IMG/VR virus record: IMGVR_UViG_3300048121_001141
Coordinates: 1 to 25,456 of that record
DNA from: a virus
DNA: 25,456 nucleotides
Reading direction: 5' to 3' (one strand)
How positions within the stretch are numbered: position 1 is the first letter of the stretch; each line of letters opens with the position of its first letter. Both the position numbers and the translations under genes were made by a program. Of the stretch, positions 15,501-22,663 are shown one piece after another. The notes beneath the pieces are model-generated. The model was not told where the DNA came from, searched no databases, and saw only the letters and a list, made by a program, of their open reading frames with translations.

Positions 15501-18462
15501 CTAATATCTTATAACTTTCTACACCATTACCAAACGCAAAACAATCAGAAAACTCTGTATCAATTATTGCGGACAGGCTTGAAGTTTGTGTTTGTACGTT
15601 TCCAGAATGCATTCCATCTGCGCTTACATTAAATGAAAGGTGGTTTTCATACCATACATTATCAAGCGCGTCTGTAGGCTGTGTTTCAAATACTATAATA
15701 GAATCGGCTCTATATACCTGTATGTCTGCTGTAACGGTAGAGCGTCTTTTTGCTCTTGACAATGTACCACCACATCTTACAGTACCTGTAATTAATAATG
15801 CTAATTCATTAGTTGCGGTGTCTCTAAAAAACTTGTAGTAGTTTGTTCCTTCGGAAGTAGATATATCTTGTTTAGTTGCGGCTGTAGCGGGCTCATAAAC
15901 ATTAGAGATGCTTCCTGTGTTTCCTCCTACTTCTGTTACCGCATCACTTAATACCGCCTCTGCGTTGTCTCCATTCCACCAATCCTGCATATTGTCGTAT
16001 GTAGTTGAAGATACAAGCTCTACATTCAGTTCACTAATTCTTCTTTCGCATTTAGCATTTCCTTTACCAACCCCTAATCTTTCTTGCCTTATAGATATAA
16101 CAATTCTACTACCCGCAGGAACATTATAATCAGTATGCGTACTGCCTGCAATATTAGGGTCAGGTACATCAAGATTCATTGGATACACCAATATCGGATA
16201 ATCTCCCGCATTGTTTTCAATAGCTGTATCAGAGCCTGGAGTTATTATATCATTAAGTTCTTTTACTGTAGAAAAATTGTTTGGATTAATTTTCATATAT
16301 GTTCCTGACGGAACAGCTGAACCATTTGATGGAGTAATAAAATCTGCTGACTTATTTTCTTTTTCTAATACAGTAGCTTCTACACATCTAAGTATAGGTC
16401 CATTACTGTCAGACTTAACAAAGTATCTATCTCCCTCTTCTACCTTATTAGCGTTCTCACCTTCTAGTAAAAAGTATGTTGCATTACTTCCAGGGTCTTC
16501 AAAATAAATACTAGAGTAGATAGTATCATATGTAGTCTCTGTTGGTTTTAATACAAACTTATACCTAGTAGCCCAACTTGGAGCTAACTGCTGAGGTGGT
16601 ATAGTAACCTGTAGTTCGTTTTTATTTATTGAATTAGCACAAGGTATCTGTATCGTATTATTTGGGCTTACAAGAGCCGTAGACGAGCGGTTAAATTCAT
16701 CCATATATACTATACCAACTTCATAACCTCTGTTGCTATGAAGGCTTCTAACCGTATCAGTATTTCTAAAACTAGCAGTTGCACTGTTAACCTCATAAAA
16801 CTCATAAGCATTATTAGCCCCGTCAACATAATTCATTGCTATTAGCTGAAGACCAATAGTGTTGCTTGCTGGAGAGGCTATAATTCCAATAGGCTCACCT
16901 GTATTACTTATACCACTTGCTGTTTTTGTGTATGTTCCTAATGTTGATGGTAATGCGCAATTAACCTGGTCAGTTAAAGTAGCTCCATTACAAGAATTAA
17001 CGACAGTCTGTATATTTGCAATCGTTCCTATTTTTTCAATAAAATCTGTGCTTGTTGCAAGAGAATATGCGTTAGGAAAATATGTGGGTAAAGTATAATC
17101 AAATACTATGTCGACATTTGAAGTTGTTGCTCCAGGTGTAGTTCCAGTAAACTGACCGTGTACTATCGTAAAGTCTAAAGTAATACTAGACCCAGCTGTT
17201 AATTCTATTGTTGTTCCGTCTTGATTTGATAAATCAAAATATACTATAGAATTATTTATTGTAGAAGGAGTTGGGCCAATCGAGTAGTATCCAGAACCAG
17301 TAGAATCTATCAAATCAGATGTAGCTATTACCGTACTATTTAAACTAGCAAAGAACTCTAATCTTAAATCTTGATTAAACTTATCTTTTAAATCATATCC
17401 TTCTTTATAGTTTCCGTATACGAGCCTATTACCCATGACTGCTTGAGCCTTAGCTATCTTAGGTACATTGTCGTATAGTCTTAGTATCTCTGAATCAGGT
17501 AAAAGAGTAAATATCTTTCTGTCGTCAAATGTATATCTATAATCTGTGTTATCAGAATATCCTAATGTTGACTTATCAAGAAACTCAATAACTTTAATAT
17601 TGTTTGTTGTAGACTCTTTAAATAAAAGTTCCACTCCAGTAACTAAAGAACTGCCTGTGTTAAAAGTTATTATTGCAGCGTTCTTGGTATTTTTCATACC
17701 CTCATTCAAATAGCTATTATAACTAAAATTAAATGATGAAGGTGTGAACGCATATTCACTAAACTGCGAAGTTGCAGAGTATTGATTATCGCTATACTTA
17801 TACCTATACGCAAACGATATAAATCTTTCTTCTAAAAAATCATCTTGCTGGCCTTGAAGATTTAATGTTTGAATATTTGGAGCCGCGATAGGAGGTCTCT
17901 TAATGACCAACAAAGCTTCAGAAGAAAACCCATCAAGATAAGAGGGTGCTGAACTAGGAGCATTGTAGCTCCTGTTTATATTAATATATCTAGGTGGATT
18001 TATATTGTCTGTAAAAAACAACAAATCATCTATTAGGTTTACACCAGTAATTAAATAATAAGGACTAAAATTTAATGTAGTATTTAAATTAGTTCCGTCA
18101 TTAGTGCTTATTACATTGTAAGTTGTGTTAGCAGTATTAGTATTATAAGAAACTATTAAATCTAGTTTATTAGTTGGACTACTTGTAAAAGCAGGGTCGT
18201 GTACGAACCAATAAATAGTCTCATTAGCCCCATCCTCAAAAGCTCCAATACACCTGGCATTATTGCTTAATTCAATATTATCAAACATTAATGTCGTAAG
18301 AATGGTATTACCCTTTGAGTTTTCTACAGAACCAACTTCAGAGCCTTCCGTAGAACCAAGTCTTACATTTAACGCATCAATATACTCACCATTCGGAACA
18401 AGCCTTTCGTCAAGGCTTTTGTTCATACGGCCAGCGATAAAATTTCTTTGAATGTTTGCCAT
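12580..18462 (-). CDS. crAss-like/flavophage stabilization (tail) protein with appended Pro-Thr-linked modules, 1960 aa
   Basis: The N-terminus (IAGRMNKSLDERLVPNGEY, then DALNVRLGSTEGSEVGSVEN) matches my memory of the stabilization/tail proteins of crAss-like and marine flavophages, which cap the tail tube. Residues 1 to about 1490 are β-rich and Asn/Thr/Ser-rich and probably form the tail body. A Cys-rich end (ELCYSTTSKTDACTGCTF) then leads into a Pro-Pro-Thr linker (about 1502-1513). Four further modules of about 80-130 residues follow, the first three separated by Pro-Thr linkers near 1611-1632 and 1733-1742. The modules share the pattern 'Y-x-D...G...Y...G-x-V...C', as in YTDANLTIPFQGGNNYF. 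They look like host-binding beads attached to the tail. The C-terminal domain I expect in this family is missing here and appears in the 607-aa protein. The gene starts 2 bases after the ring protein gene. Confidence 0.85.
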   Translation of the reverse strand: MANIQRNFIAGRMNKSLDERLVPNGEYIDALNVRLGSTEGSEVGSVENSKGNTILTTLMFDNIELSNNARCIGAFEDGANETIYWFVHDPAFTSSPTNKLDLIVSYNTNTANTTYNVISTNDGTNLNTTLNFSPYYLITGVNLIDDLLFFTDNINPPRYININRSYNAPSSAPSYLDGFSSEALLVIKRPPIAAPNIQTLNLQGQQDDFLEERFISFAYRYKYSDNQYSATSQFSEYAFTPSSFNFSYNSYLNEGMKNTKNAAIITFNTGSSLVTGVELLFKESTTNNIKVIEFLDKSTLGYSDNTDYRYTFDDRKIFTLLPDSEILRLYDNVPKIAKAQAVMGNRLVYGNYKEGYDLKDKFNQDLRLEFFASLNSTVIATSDLIDSTGSGYYSIGPTPSTINNSIVYFDLSNQDGTTIELTAGSSITLDFTIVHGQFTGTTPGATTSNVDIVFDYTLPTYFPNAYSLATSTDFIEKIGTIANIQTVVNSCNGATLTDQVNCALPSTLGTYTKTASGISNTGEPIGIIASPASNTIGLQLIAMNYVDGANNAYEFYEVNSATASFRNTDTVRSLHSNRGYEVGIVYMDEFNRSSTALVSPNNTIQIPCANSINKNELQVTIPPQQLAPSWATRYKFVLKPTETTYDTIYSSIYFEDPGSNATYFLLEGENANKVEEGDRYFVKSDSNGPILRCVEATVLEKENKSADFITPSNGSAVPSGTYMKINPNNFSTVKELNDIITPGSDTAIENNAGDYPILVYPMNLDVPDPNIAGSTHTDYNVPAGSRIVISIRQERLGVGKGNAKCERRISELNVELVSSTTYDNMQDWWNGDNAEAVLSDAVTEVGGNTGSISNVYEPATAATKQDISTSEGTNYYKFFRDTATNELALLITGTVRCGGTLSRAKRRSTVTADIQVYRADSIIVFETQPTDALDNVWYENHLSFNVSADGMHSGNVQTQTSSLSAIIDTEFSDCFAFGNGVESYKILDSIVGKTKNIGERVTSTSNMDYKESHRFADLTYSGVYNDETNVNKLNEFNLGLLNFKPLEDSYGPIQLLDGRKTDILTLQEDKISYVLAGKNLLSDATGGGAVTSVPEVLGTQIARLEDYGISENPESYASYGPNKYFTDAKRGAVINLIGGAYNNEQLQVISEAGMRSWFRDLFIDTFNTKKIGGFDPYMNEYVLHSNVQLPQQIVECMDCNSTKNIIINPATTFTYCVNVGDLLGIVDIDFVIPPGTYNDIITELNSNVITENISDEIVSESAASTTGYTITATYNGVSHTTGPVYNSGTLSFNKNDVIVDKVDISVTQDSTTASTIDITTSCPNAQSMTIIGVAVTSNSEAGQFITNEFRWTDGNFFSPTKTYANTPFSSSVNNPVVSLYDQVAGFQGGGFIPGDGATVSIISRKDSIDNFVFDINKNKLKYLRTNTFYNNTGADINSLLVAATDATPIVQQSNPTQFVADFIMPSGGDFLYIIWDYRKPASAELCYSTTSKTDACTGCTFTPPTPPTPPTPPVTSYRWLIEAGSGSTTSPSTCPPASIPLYSSSSSFNTTFANSTFFYTDANLTIPFQGGNNYFGVRQPNFGYGISQGIFRMTDFGTASNIDTTGVCSSTPTPSPTPTPTPTPTPTPTPTPGNSLLLWRNPFSGQNPQDGFSSASDACNLYANPSTVYFTQNVSDWDDVVNNNLVVYVNGATSVPYQGRSTYYRTQQATNTGKTFLLDNSGVVSNYAACGATPTPPPSPSPVAWYLNGGQQNGFTNKSDSCNYNVASGTFMYLFYSPGGGSPVNIQSTADLDFAYSNSYQVIAYTDVLGQNTFNGSDAGTGLPMYYGSSLQTSGAPGLKFYIGSNGIVNTIVLSYYETCLQEFIMTAYNYFWSSGTDACSNGASSPTQTFYHTGSSSCLSLNNIVYVDTAKKQKLSDVKQIPGGTGAGLYWYQPSPCGSGSGQAARINLNSTVNDLSNC
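13237..13266 (-). repeat. Short Pro/Thr/Ser linker in the stabilization gene
   Basis: Ten codons reading TPTPPPSPSP separate the second and third appended modules. A run of seven G on the plus strand lies inside it, a possible slippage site that would shift the frame. Confidence 0.7.
13567..13632 (-). repeat. Alternating Thr-Pro linker in the stabilization gene
   Basis: Twenty-two codons of almost strict Thr-Pro alternation, with one Ser. The DNA repeats in 6- and 12-base units (plus strand GTCGGAGTAGGA type). It joins the first and second appended modules. Confidence 0.9.
13924..13959 (-). repeat. Thr-Pro-Pro linker in the stabilization gene
   Basis: Twelve codons reading four T-P-P units mark the junction between the conserved stabilization body and the appended module chain. 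Confidence 0.85.
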
Positions 18463-18464
18463 CT

Positions 18465-19382
18465 TTATTTAATCCACTTACTCTCTCCTCTAAGATTCAT
18501 TAATAATCTTCCAGGATGAATATTGCTTAATCTAATTTTTGCATTTCTAAGTAGAGCTGTTTTTCTTTTTCTAGCTCTATTGATAATATACTCTTGAACA
18601 TTAAATTTGCTATTTAAAATAGCATACTCAATATAAGCGTAAACGTAATCTTCAAAAAGTTTGTTCACTGAAACTTGAGAATCATCTCCTCCCTCCATTC
18701 CATCAGAGATGTATTCTAATATGCAGCTTTCATTAAGCATTGTAGAATCAAAGTTTATAACTCCTGCTTTTTTATCTATTCTAAAAGTAGGATTTATATT
18801 AGCGGTTTCTGTATTTAAACCATAACGCGCTCCAATAGTATAATCTGCATACCAGTTAGCTTGGGTGTCAGCGGGTATTTGGTCATCAGCGTTATTTTTA
18901 TTTAAATATATACTGTTTTGTTGACCGTTTTTTCTTTCAGTATCAAGCTGCGAGTCAGTAGTAATTACAGTTCCGTCTGAGTTGAATGTAAGAGTTCCTC
19001 CTGCTCCTTGCAAGTATGCTTGAGCAGAGTTAACCTGAATGTTCTCATTCAAAGGTCTAAGCCATCCGTCTTTATATAAAGATATACGAATCCAGTTTAC
19101 ATAGTCGTTAGGTAAAACAAAAGTAAGATTATCAAATACAGTAAGCTCTAAAGCTTTTACTTCCATAAACGCATCATAGTTAAGCTCTTGTATCCCGCGC
19201 TTTGCATGAAACAATATCTTGTACCTTTCCTCGTTATTAACTAGCGAGTGGTTTCCAGAATACATTAACTGAAAATTATTTACTATATCTTCCAAGCTTA
19301 CATACTGGTAAGACCCCCAATTTTTATTGGTAGGAGCCGCTCCTGCATTTTCGTAATATTGATATTGTGATAAATATGCCAT
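18465..19382 (-). CDS. Tail ring/adaptor protein, 305 aa
   Basis: The N-terminus (YYENAGAAPTNKNWGSYQYV, then SLEDIVNNFQLMYSGNHSL) and the segments HAKRGIQELNYDAF and LPNDYVNWIRISLYKDG agree with the ring/tail-tube-like proteins I recall from crAss-like and flavophage structural blocks. They occupy the place of T7 gp11 or P22 gp4 type adaptors between portal and tail. The basic C-terminus (RKRKTALLRNAKIRLSN, then RGESKWIK) could contact DNA or a partner ring. The next gene starts 2 bases downstream and the upstream one ends 1 base before it, so all three are co-translated and probably assemble together. Its fold is not deducible by eye; the family is recognised from memory and context. Confidence 0.82.
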   Translation of the reverse strand: MAYLSQYQYYENAGAAPTNKNWGSYQYVSLEDIVNNFQLMYSGNHSLVNNEERYKILFHAKRGIQELNYDAFMEVKALELTVFDNLTFVLPNDYVNWIRISLYKDGWLRPLNENIQVNSAQAYLQGAGGTLTFNSDGTVITTDSQLDTERKNGQQNSIYLNKNNADDQIPADTQANWYADYTIGARYGLNTETANINPTFRIDKKAGVINFDSTMLNESCILEYISDGMEGGDDSQVSVNKLFEDYVYAYIEYAILNSKFNVQEYIINRARKRKTALLRNAKIRLSNIHPGRLLMNLRGESKWIK

Positions 19383-19383
19383 A

Positions 19384-20343
19384 CTATTGTTCTTGGTTTT
19401 CTTGTTGTTCTATAGCTTGACCAAACTGCACTGTGGCTATCTCTCTAATAGACATACCTGCGTATTGTAATATTCTAGCAACTAAATTATTTACATCATC
19501 TTGAGGTAATTCAAAATCTTGATAGTCAGACTGAGACTGGTCAAAAATAGGCTCTCCACCTGTAAGAGAAATATAAGTCCATTTAGGGTCTTTAGGATAT
19601 CTAATATATTGCGATACCACTCTACCTATTTCATTTATAGAATCAGGATATAATGTCAATATATTTCCTTCTTGTGTGTATGCGGGGAAAGTAACGTTAG
19701 GAGCAGTAAGCATTGATTTGCTAAGCATAGTTATTTTGCTATGACTAACTGGCTCTGCTTCATTTTTTAAATTAATTTTTTTATAAATACTATAAGAAAT
19801 ACCTGTTGTTGTTAAAGAGGCTACGTTTAAAACTATTGTAGTTTCGTTAGTTACAGAAACAACTTTTAAATTTGTGACTACTGAATTTGCTAAAACCACA
19901 GAAACAATATCTCCTACTGCCACTCCATCTGTTTGAAATGTTGCTCCTGAATCTATTAACTGCGTATTACCTCCTCCAGTTGCAGTAGTTGTCCCTGATG
20001 AAATAACATTACTATATATTAAAACTTTATTTAAAAGATAATAGTCCGAACCTGTAGTTGCTGCGGTAGGAACTGTGTATTCATTTAATACACTTTGAGA
20101 CAAGCTTGCTGTGACTGAAAAAGTATCTATTACTTCTTCATATCCTCTTTGAATATCTGCGTATCCAGTTCCTGATACTCTTCCATTTTGTTTGTTAACC
20201 TGATTATTGTAAGATATAAAGTATTCGTCAAAAATATCTAACTGAGCTTGCTTAGCAAACAAGTTAAAATCTGATGGAGATATGTAACCGTAATTATTCT
20301 TGTTAAGGATAGCAAGAACTGTATTTCTAACAGCGTTTATCAT
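19384..20343 (-). CDS. Second head-tail ring/connector protein, 319 aa (start corrected to 20343)
   Basis: The longest frame begins at 20385, but that ATG lies in the loop of a terminator hairpin. Its first 14 residues are encoded by the terminator T-run and the promoter-like site, so the ATG at 20343 (MINAVRNTVLAILNKNNYGY) is the better start. The helical N-terminus (SPSDFNLFAKQAQLDIFDEY) is a common opening of connector or ring proteins in Bacteroidetes short-tailed phages, as I recall. Residues about 140-175 form a small β-barrel-like insert (VGDIVSVVLANSVVTNLKVV). The C-terminus is helical and Gln/Glu-rich (FGQAIEQQENQEQ). It heads the tail block, directly behind a promoter-like site. Confidence 0.8.
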   Translation of the reverse strand: MINAVRNTVLAILNKNNYGYISPSDFNLFAKQAQLDIFDEYFISYNNQVNKQNGRVSGTGYADIQRGYEEVIDTFSVTASLSQSVLNEYTVPTAATTGSDYYLLNKVLIYSNVISSGTTTATGGGNTQLIDSGATFQTDGVAVGDIVSVVLANSVVTNLKVVSVTNETTIVLNVASLTTTGISYSIYKKINLKNEAEPVSHSKITMLSKSMLTAPNVTFPAYTQEGNILTLYPDSINEIGRVVSQYIRYPKDPKWTYISLTGGEPIFDQSQSDYQDFELPQDDVNNLVARILQYAGMSIREIATVQFGQAIEQQENQEQ

Positions 20344-20357
20344 CGCTTTCTTTTTTA

Positions 20358-20385
20358 CAAAGATAAGCAAAAAAAAAGAGGTCAA
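20358..20385 (-). promoter_or_regulatory. Bacteroidetes-type promoter (TTG-N17-TATCTTTG) before the ring protein gene
   Basis: TATCTTTG (20365-20358 on the minus strand) fits the TAnnTTTG -7 consensus, and TTG at 20385-20383 lies 17 bases upstream as a -33 element. The box ends 14 bases before the ATG at 20343. It overlaps the terminator of the gene before it, so transcription of the tail block could restart here. Confidence 0.5.
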
Positions 20386-20400
20386 TTATTTTTGACCTCT
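20369..20400 (-). terminator. Rho-independent terminator after the 248-aa gene
   Basis: On the minus strand, AGAGGTCA and TGACCTCT form an 8-bp stem around an 8-base loop, followed by a run of Ts. It starts 11 bases after the stop of the 248-aa gene. Confidence 0.85.
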
Positions 20401-20411
20401 CTCCACAACCA

Positions 20412-21158
20412 CTAATCTTCTAGCAATTTTTCTAACATCTTCAAAGACTCTATGCCATCGTCACTCTGTAAATACGATGATACAATGTACATTGGGTCTT
20501 CCCCAAAAGGCACAGTCAACATCTTCTTCTTATTGGTAGATGTGTTAAACCATACTTCCTTTTGTTTATTTCTAAATGACAATAATCCTTTGTCAAAAAA
20601 TAGCTGAACATTAGACTGTAGCTTTAACATAGGGTCATTAATCATTTTTAAGAACGTATGAGGGTCTCGCTTAACAAAGATTAATATATCTCTACGAAGC
20701 TCTGCTGTACTCATTTGCTCTGTATTTCTACCCAGCAAAACCCTTGATATGGTCTCTACCTGGTCTACAGAAAGCTTTCTAGCTTCAATAAGAGCATCTG
20801 CTTCTACGTTTAATTGTTCAATCTCTGCTGCTGCGTCTTTTTCTTCATTAACCTCAATAAACTTTTTTCCGTTTAATGGGTGATAATATAAAAACTCTTG
20901 CAATACAGGATTTGTTTTTGGAACTCTTAAAAAGCCATCCACAAAGTCAATAGGCTCTCTAACTACTTGTCCATCTTGCTCATCTTCAAAACAAGACTTT
21001 TGATTAGGAGAATATCTCAACACTCGGTTGATTCCTTTGTCTTCATCAAAATGTAATAAGGGTTGTCTTCTTGAGCCGCCTGAAGGTAATAAGAAAGATA
21101 TTGGGGCTCTATCTCTAGTAAGTTTGTAGACCTTGTCTACTAATGTGTTTTTTTTCAT
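20412..21158 (-). CDS. Unknown head-associated protein, 248 aa
   Basis: I do not recognise a named family. The N-terminus is basic (KVYKLTRDRAPISFLLPSGG), and a block with HFDEDKGINRVLRYSPNQKS and FYSEVE-like aromatic residues follows. Residues 105-175 are acidic and helical (AAAEIEQLNVEADALIEARK). A C-terminal part (LKLQSNVQLFFDKGLLSFRN) looks globular. It lies between the capsid protein and the ring proteins, with a terminator on each side, so it is probably read by leakage from the capsid transcript and made at lower level. A head-completion or decoration role is possible from position only; a regulator of assembly is an alternative. Confidence 0.78.
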   Translation of the reverse strand: MKKNTLVDKVYKLTRDRAPISFLLPSGGSRRQPLLHFDEDKGINRVLRYSPNQKSCFEDEQDGQVVREPIDFVDGFLRVPKTNPVLQEFLYYHPLNGKKFIEVNEEKDAAAEIEQLNVEADALIEARKLSVDQVETISRVLLGRNTEQMSTAELRRDILIFVKRDPHTFLKMINDPMLKLQSNVQLFFDKGLLSFRNKQKEVWFNTSTNKKKMLTVPFGEDPMYIVSSYLQSDDGIESLKMLEKLLED

Positions 21159-21181
21159 TATATATAAATTTAATTAGATTT

Positions 21182-21212
21182 AAAAAAAAAGGGAGGCGGT
21201 TAAACCTCCCTT
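21182..21212 (-). terminator. Rho-independent terminator after the major capsid gene
   Basis: On the minus strand, AAGGGAGG and CCTCCCTT pair around an 8-base loop, and a run of nine Ts follows. The hairpin begins 10 bases after the capsid stop codon at 21223. The GC-rich core makes it the strongest terminator in the window. Confidence 0.9.
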
Positions 21213-21222
21213 GGTAATAATA

Positions 21223-22644
21223 CTACTCTTGGAATAAGAAGAAGTTGTTTGCACCTAAAGTACATACAGCTCTTTCTGACAAGAAGTGTACTTCCATAGC
21301 GTCTAAGCTTGAAGTAGCAGCACCGCCAGCAGAACCTGTAATCCAAGTTTTGTAACGTCTGTCTTCAGTTTCAGAAGCTCTGTATCGAACATGAAGGAAT
21401 GGTCTCTTCGCATTCTTACCTAAAATCTGGTCGTATACTGTAGTAGAACCAGCTGGTACTAATAGTCCGTTTACACGGCCTGAGTTAGCTCCAGTAGGAA
21501 GACCGCCACGCATAGTTGGGTCATTTAAGTATTTCCAGTCAGACTTGTAGAAGTCATATCCTCTACGGAATCCAGTGAATCCTAGGTTTAATGCCATGTC
21601 TTTGTCATTGTCAAATAAACCATAAGATGTTCCACCAGCTCCATAAGAGTTCTGAGCCGCTAACATATCATCAATATCAAAGCTAAATTCTCTATCAACG
21701 AAAATTACATTTTCCTCAATAGAACCTTGCTTATCTAAACGCGAGATTACTGCATCAAAGTCAGCTAGTGCAGCTGGGTTTCCACCGCCCCACACATTTC
21801 CACGATTTTCAACTACATAGAAGATACCTTCAGAACCTTTGTTCCCTACATCTCCTCCAGCTGCGATTGCTCCTGACGCAGCTTCTGCTGGTACAGCTTC
21901 AATCATTGCTGTTTCTAAATAGTCGTCAAAACGTAGACGAGTTTCGTGCTCTGATTTAAGATACCATAAGTATCCAGATGCTCCGTTTTCAGTAGTTACT
22001 TCTACCCATCCAATTTGCGCCATGTCAGACCCGCTTACAGCGTATTTGTCTTTGATGATAATTGGTGAGTTATCAAAGATAACGTCATCAGCTTCTAATG
22101 AGCCTACCATTCCACTAGTTCCTTTTTTAAATTCAGAACCATAAATAAACACTGTTCTTGTAAGTCCAGCTGCACCAACTTGTCCAGCTGCTTCATAATA
22201 AGCTACATCAAAAGTTGCTGCTCCCGTATTCACGGCTGTAACAATACCTTTGTTTAATCCAGCTCCTGCATTATCAGAGATAACAACAGTCTGTCCTACT
22301 CTAATTGCAATGCTTCCAGTACCAGGTACTAATGCATCACCTACTGTGATTGTAGCTGTATCGTCACCAGCATTTCCTGCTGATGCACAGTTAACATATT
22401 TAGTGTGTAATCTTCCTTGCTCTGCCCACTTGATAAGGTCAGAGTTAGAAGGCATCTCTGCTCCTACTAAACGTAAGAAAGATGCAATTGTACGATTTCC
22501 ATATCGCTCAAACTCTTTTTCATAAGTATCAGGTAAATACTGATTTAAGAAATCAAAGTTTGTAATGTAGTTAGTTGCCAAAGGCACCTGTTCTGCACTC
22601 GGTTGTAAAGCAAACCCAGGGGTTGCTTGAACTGCTCCTGCCAT
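21223..22644 (-). CDS. Major capsid protein, 473 aa
   Basis: The assignment rests on the gene order portal, scaffold, this gene, then connector proteins, on its length, on its own strong terminator, and on similarity I recall to capsid proteins of crAss-like and marine Bacteroidetes phages (YLPDTYEKEFERYGNRTIAS near residues 37-56). It should adopt the HK97 fold, which cannot be verified by eye. Residues about 95-165 form an inserted β-domain (IRVGQTVVISDNAGAGLNKG). The segments GYDFYKSDWKYLNDPTMRGG and the aromatic C-terminus (GANNFFLFQE) are typical of a dense β-rich coat protein. There is no obvious N-terminal scaffold extension, so scaffolding is presumably supplied by the gene upstream. 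Codons look more C-rich and regular than in neighbours, in keeping with high expression. Confidence 0.85.
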   Translation of the reverse strand: MAGAVQATPGFALQPSAEQVPLATNYITNFDFLNQYLPDTYEKEFERYGNRTIASFLRLVGAEMPSNSDLIKWAEQGRLHTKYVNCASAGNAGDDTATITVGDALVPGTGSIAIRVGQTVVISDNAGAGLNKGIVTAVNTGAATFDVAYYEAAGQVGAAGLTRTVFIYGSEFKKGTSGMVGSLEADDVIFDNSPIIIKDKYAVSGSDMAQIGWVEVTTENGASGYLWYLKSEHETRLRFDDYLETAMIEAVPAEAASGAIAAGGDVGNKGSEGIFYVVENRGNVWGGGNPAALADFDAVISRLDKQGSIEENVIFVDREFSFDIDDMLAAQNSYGAGGTSYGLFDNDKDMALNLGFTGFRRGYDFYKSDWKYLNDPTMRGGLPTGANSGRVNGLLVPAGSTTVYDQILGKNAKRPFLHVRYRASETEDRRYKTWITGSAGGAATSSLDAMEVHFLSERAVCTLGANNFFLFQE

Positions 22645-22663
22645 AATAATTAATTTTTAAAAT

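Noticed and set aside
20344-20385. Upstream start (ATG at 20385) for the second ring protein
   Set aside because: These 14 codons coincide with a terminator hairpin, its T-run and a promoter-like box; the ATG at 20343 gives a natural N-terminus.
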